From: Patiria miniata
Lineage: Eukaryota; Echinodermata; Asteroidea; Valvatida; Asterinidae
NCBI RefSeq assembly: GCF_015706575.1
Contig: NW_024037074.1
Location: forward strand, 3,782,001-3,846,000
Reading direction: 5' to 3'
Length of the DNA: 64,000 nucleotides
The notes under the pieces are model-generated. The model had not been told where the DNA came from, made no database searches, and worked only from the letters and a program-made list of their open reading frames with translations. Positions 61,640 through 64,000 of the stretch are shown here, piece by piece (within the stretch, counting starts at the first letter, position 1; the number at the start of each line of letters is the position of its first letter). The position numbers were made by a program, and so were the translations under genes.

Positions 61640-64000
61640 CATACTAGCCCTTTATAACGAGTAGGTCTTTAATTATTTTGCGACAAGTGGAGGACCTTAT
61701 ACTGAAATCACAAGTGGTATATGTAGTTTTTGATTTGGATGTATAAGACTGAAGCTATTTTATCGATAGTTTCATATGCCGTGTCATTTTCTTTTCCTGC
61801 CCGTTCCACGGGAGTTCGATCGTTTGCATATTTGTTGAGCTATTTGATGATATTTTGGTCACTAAGTAGACAAAAATCTGTGAAATTATTGCAGAGTGAT
61901 TTATCTCATATCAAATATTGATCCTGTGTTGAGATTTTAATTATTTTGGCTGTAAATTTTTAACTTCTGCAAATGAAGAGAGGAGGGTCCGATCTTATCA
62001 TAAGGTGTCCTTGTCACGCTTGTCTAAAAATACCCCAGAATTTCGGAGAAAGAATGAAAAAAAATAAGCGCGCCCGAGGTGAACAGATACTTTTCTTATT
62101 CCGCTGCCTCGCCCGGGCCCTGTGCAAACATCGCAAGACTTATCATGATGGTCGTTCATCTCGAGTGACCGAGATGTGAGCCGCGCCAAGTTGGTCGGCA
62201 CGGACGGTAAATATCGGTTGATCGACCGGCTGAGATAGGCTACCATCAGGCAGTCCCGCCCGCCCGGACTGCGTGATACACAGCGGTTTCTACGTGCATT
62301 GCAAGACCCGATAGGGTATAGCCGACGGAAAAACAGTTCTGTATTATTATGGCTGGCAGACGGTAGAGAATCGCCTCAGCGCAAACACGGGCACGATATC
62401 CGCGCAGATCGCCTGACAAGTCCATTTGATCAAGCGTGACTTCGCCCAGCTAGAAACATCCCTAAAAGCCTGCTTGGATCACTTTGCGTATTCCGAACCC
62501 AAACTTCAGAGATACCTCTCACTTTTGTGACTTTTTTTTAAAGCAAAGTCAGAGGTTATTTGCGTTAGGCGAGAGGCCCATAATCTAATGGAAGTTGAAG
62601 TTGATTTGCCTGACAGCATCGAAAGAGAAGCACAAATGGCATTAGCAGGATGCAATGATATAGCATCTACTTCAGTAATTATGGCATCGAAATTGAACAT
62701 GGCATATTTATTAGATCTGCTTCACAAGAGCTGCCCACGCTAAGCCGTTTCGCCGATTCTTTCCTAAATAGCATCAATATTTCAAACCGTAAGATTTCTC
62801 ATGGAACACTTTCTTTTCAAATCGACTGTCGGAACGCGTTATTTACAGGTATGTCATCAAAAGAGCCATGCAATAGAGCCATGCAATAGCCTCGGGCAGA
62901 GCTTCCAGCACATAAAGATGAAAATATCACATATGAATCACCGATCGAGTTTAGCCAGCCCTGTTCCAATATGAAACCGACGAGGCATCGGTCAATTAGC
63001 GGGCAATGGTGACGTCAGTAGCCCTACACTCGTTGAAATTTAACAGTCCCTAGACCTGACCCGTCAAGAATTTTATGGCCAACGTGCGCTGCCTTTAATC
63101 CATAAATCACAGGGTGCTCCATCAGTGCCATCACGGTCCACGGAAGGAAACAGAAAACGCCACTCTGAGGTAGAGCGCATGCATGGGCGGGAACACGTCG
63201 TGAAGGTATTTTTTTGCAAACCCCTCACTCTTGCCGGCACGTTATTAAGTGGCATTATCTACGACGTCATCATTGGTCAGGTTGGCCGGCCGTTTTTACG
63301 TGCCTGCGAGCTGCCGCGTCTGCATAAAAGTAAGCTACGCGTTAGAAGAAGGATCAGTGGCAGTTTGTGCTGTGGGCCTCGGAGAGCAATTTTTCGATCT
63401 TTCCTGCTCGGACGGAGTCCAGGAAGTTCTGAAATTATGGATCAATATCAGTTTCATTTCGCTGAGTGTTGACCCCGGGCAAAAGCAGAACACGTCCGGC
63501 TCGGGCAGAATTCACCTGACGACAGTATCAAATTTCGCCCACTTGAAAGATAGAAACGGAGGCTCCCGCCACGGCTTAAAACACACTGGGAATCGGGACG
63601 GCAAGAGGAAACTGAACTTGATTCCGGCTGGAAGCCTGGACGGTGCGGTTTGCGGAATTGATTTCAAGTATTGACGACTCGTCACGAATTGTTCCACGAC
63701 GGATGAGTTTATCACGGACAATAATAGGCCTATTATTGCTGACTGAAGGTTTACCCGTGATTGACTTCCATCATTTTTGGTGAACTGCTTACATGTGCAA
63801 GTGTTTCTATTGCCGAATCTGACGGAGCTTCGTCGAAATTGTGTATGACTCCATGAGCTTATGGCTTACAAGTCGTGCCCACATGTTATAGTGCTGAGCA
63901 CGAGGGGAGACTACGAGCAGTAGCTAGTTTCACTCTTTGAATGTCAAGACTGCTTGATTTAGTGTGGATGTTAATGTGTTTCAAAAATGTCAACAGTGTT
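61640..64000. other. Unannotated stretch, GC-richer toward the end
   Basis: 63249-63674 (+) is open and relatively GC-rich, ending DGAVCGIDFKY before TGA, but has no ATG at its start and no family resemblance I can name. It could be an exon of a gene running out of the window or chance. Confidence 0.3.

Overview
The window reads as nuclear DNA of a marine invertebrate deuterostome, most likely an echinoderm or another ambulacrarian. The reasons are spliced metazoan genes with GT..AG introns, a GABARAP protein nearly identical to the vertebrate one, tRNA-derived SINEs, CR1/L2-like LINE tails, and a small lineage-type expansion of class A GPCRs. The species cannot be fixed from sequence alone. 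All recognised genes lie on the + strand.

Layout. 0-7.8 kb holds only repeats: a tRNA-derived SINE, a LINE tail, a 940-bp palindromic foldback element and a hAT-like MITE. 7.99-16.08 kb is a seven-exon GLT8D1-type glycosyltransferase whose introns carry several MITEs, SINEs and an exon-derived minisatellite. 16.9-19.3 kb is repeats. 21.46-26.00 kb is a four-exon GABARAP (Atg8 family) gene. 27.9-32 kb is nested MITEs with long G/C runs. 32.9-46.5 kb is a tandem array of three intact two-exon GPCR genes, distantly like muscarinic acetylcholine receptors, plus one broken fragment of a fourth. 46.9-64 kb has no gene I can name; it holds MITEs, LINE/SINE tails, short tandem duplications and unique sequence.

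The named genes do not form a pathway. GLT8D1 is a Golgi-type GT8 glycosyltransferase, GABARAP acts in autophagy and vesicle traffic, and the GPCR cluster is a local family expansion. Exon boundaries were set by reading splice sites and phases: the GLT8D1 model (369 aa), the GABARAP model (117 aa) and the GPCR models (396, 397 and 400 aa) stay open across every junction.

The most unusual aspects are: (1) receptors that keep the class A scaffold but lack the amine-binding Asp of TM3 and the Trp toggle of TM6; (2) a minisatellite built from the 3' end of a GLT8D1 exon with its splice donor; (3) a very high density of palindromic non-autonomous DNA transposons, several with clear target-site duplications and some with empty sites visible in this same window. 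I saw no rRNA gene, intact tRNA gene, CRISPR array, or LTR or viral gene.
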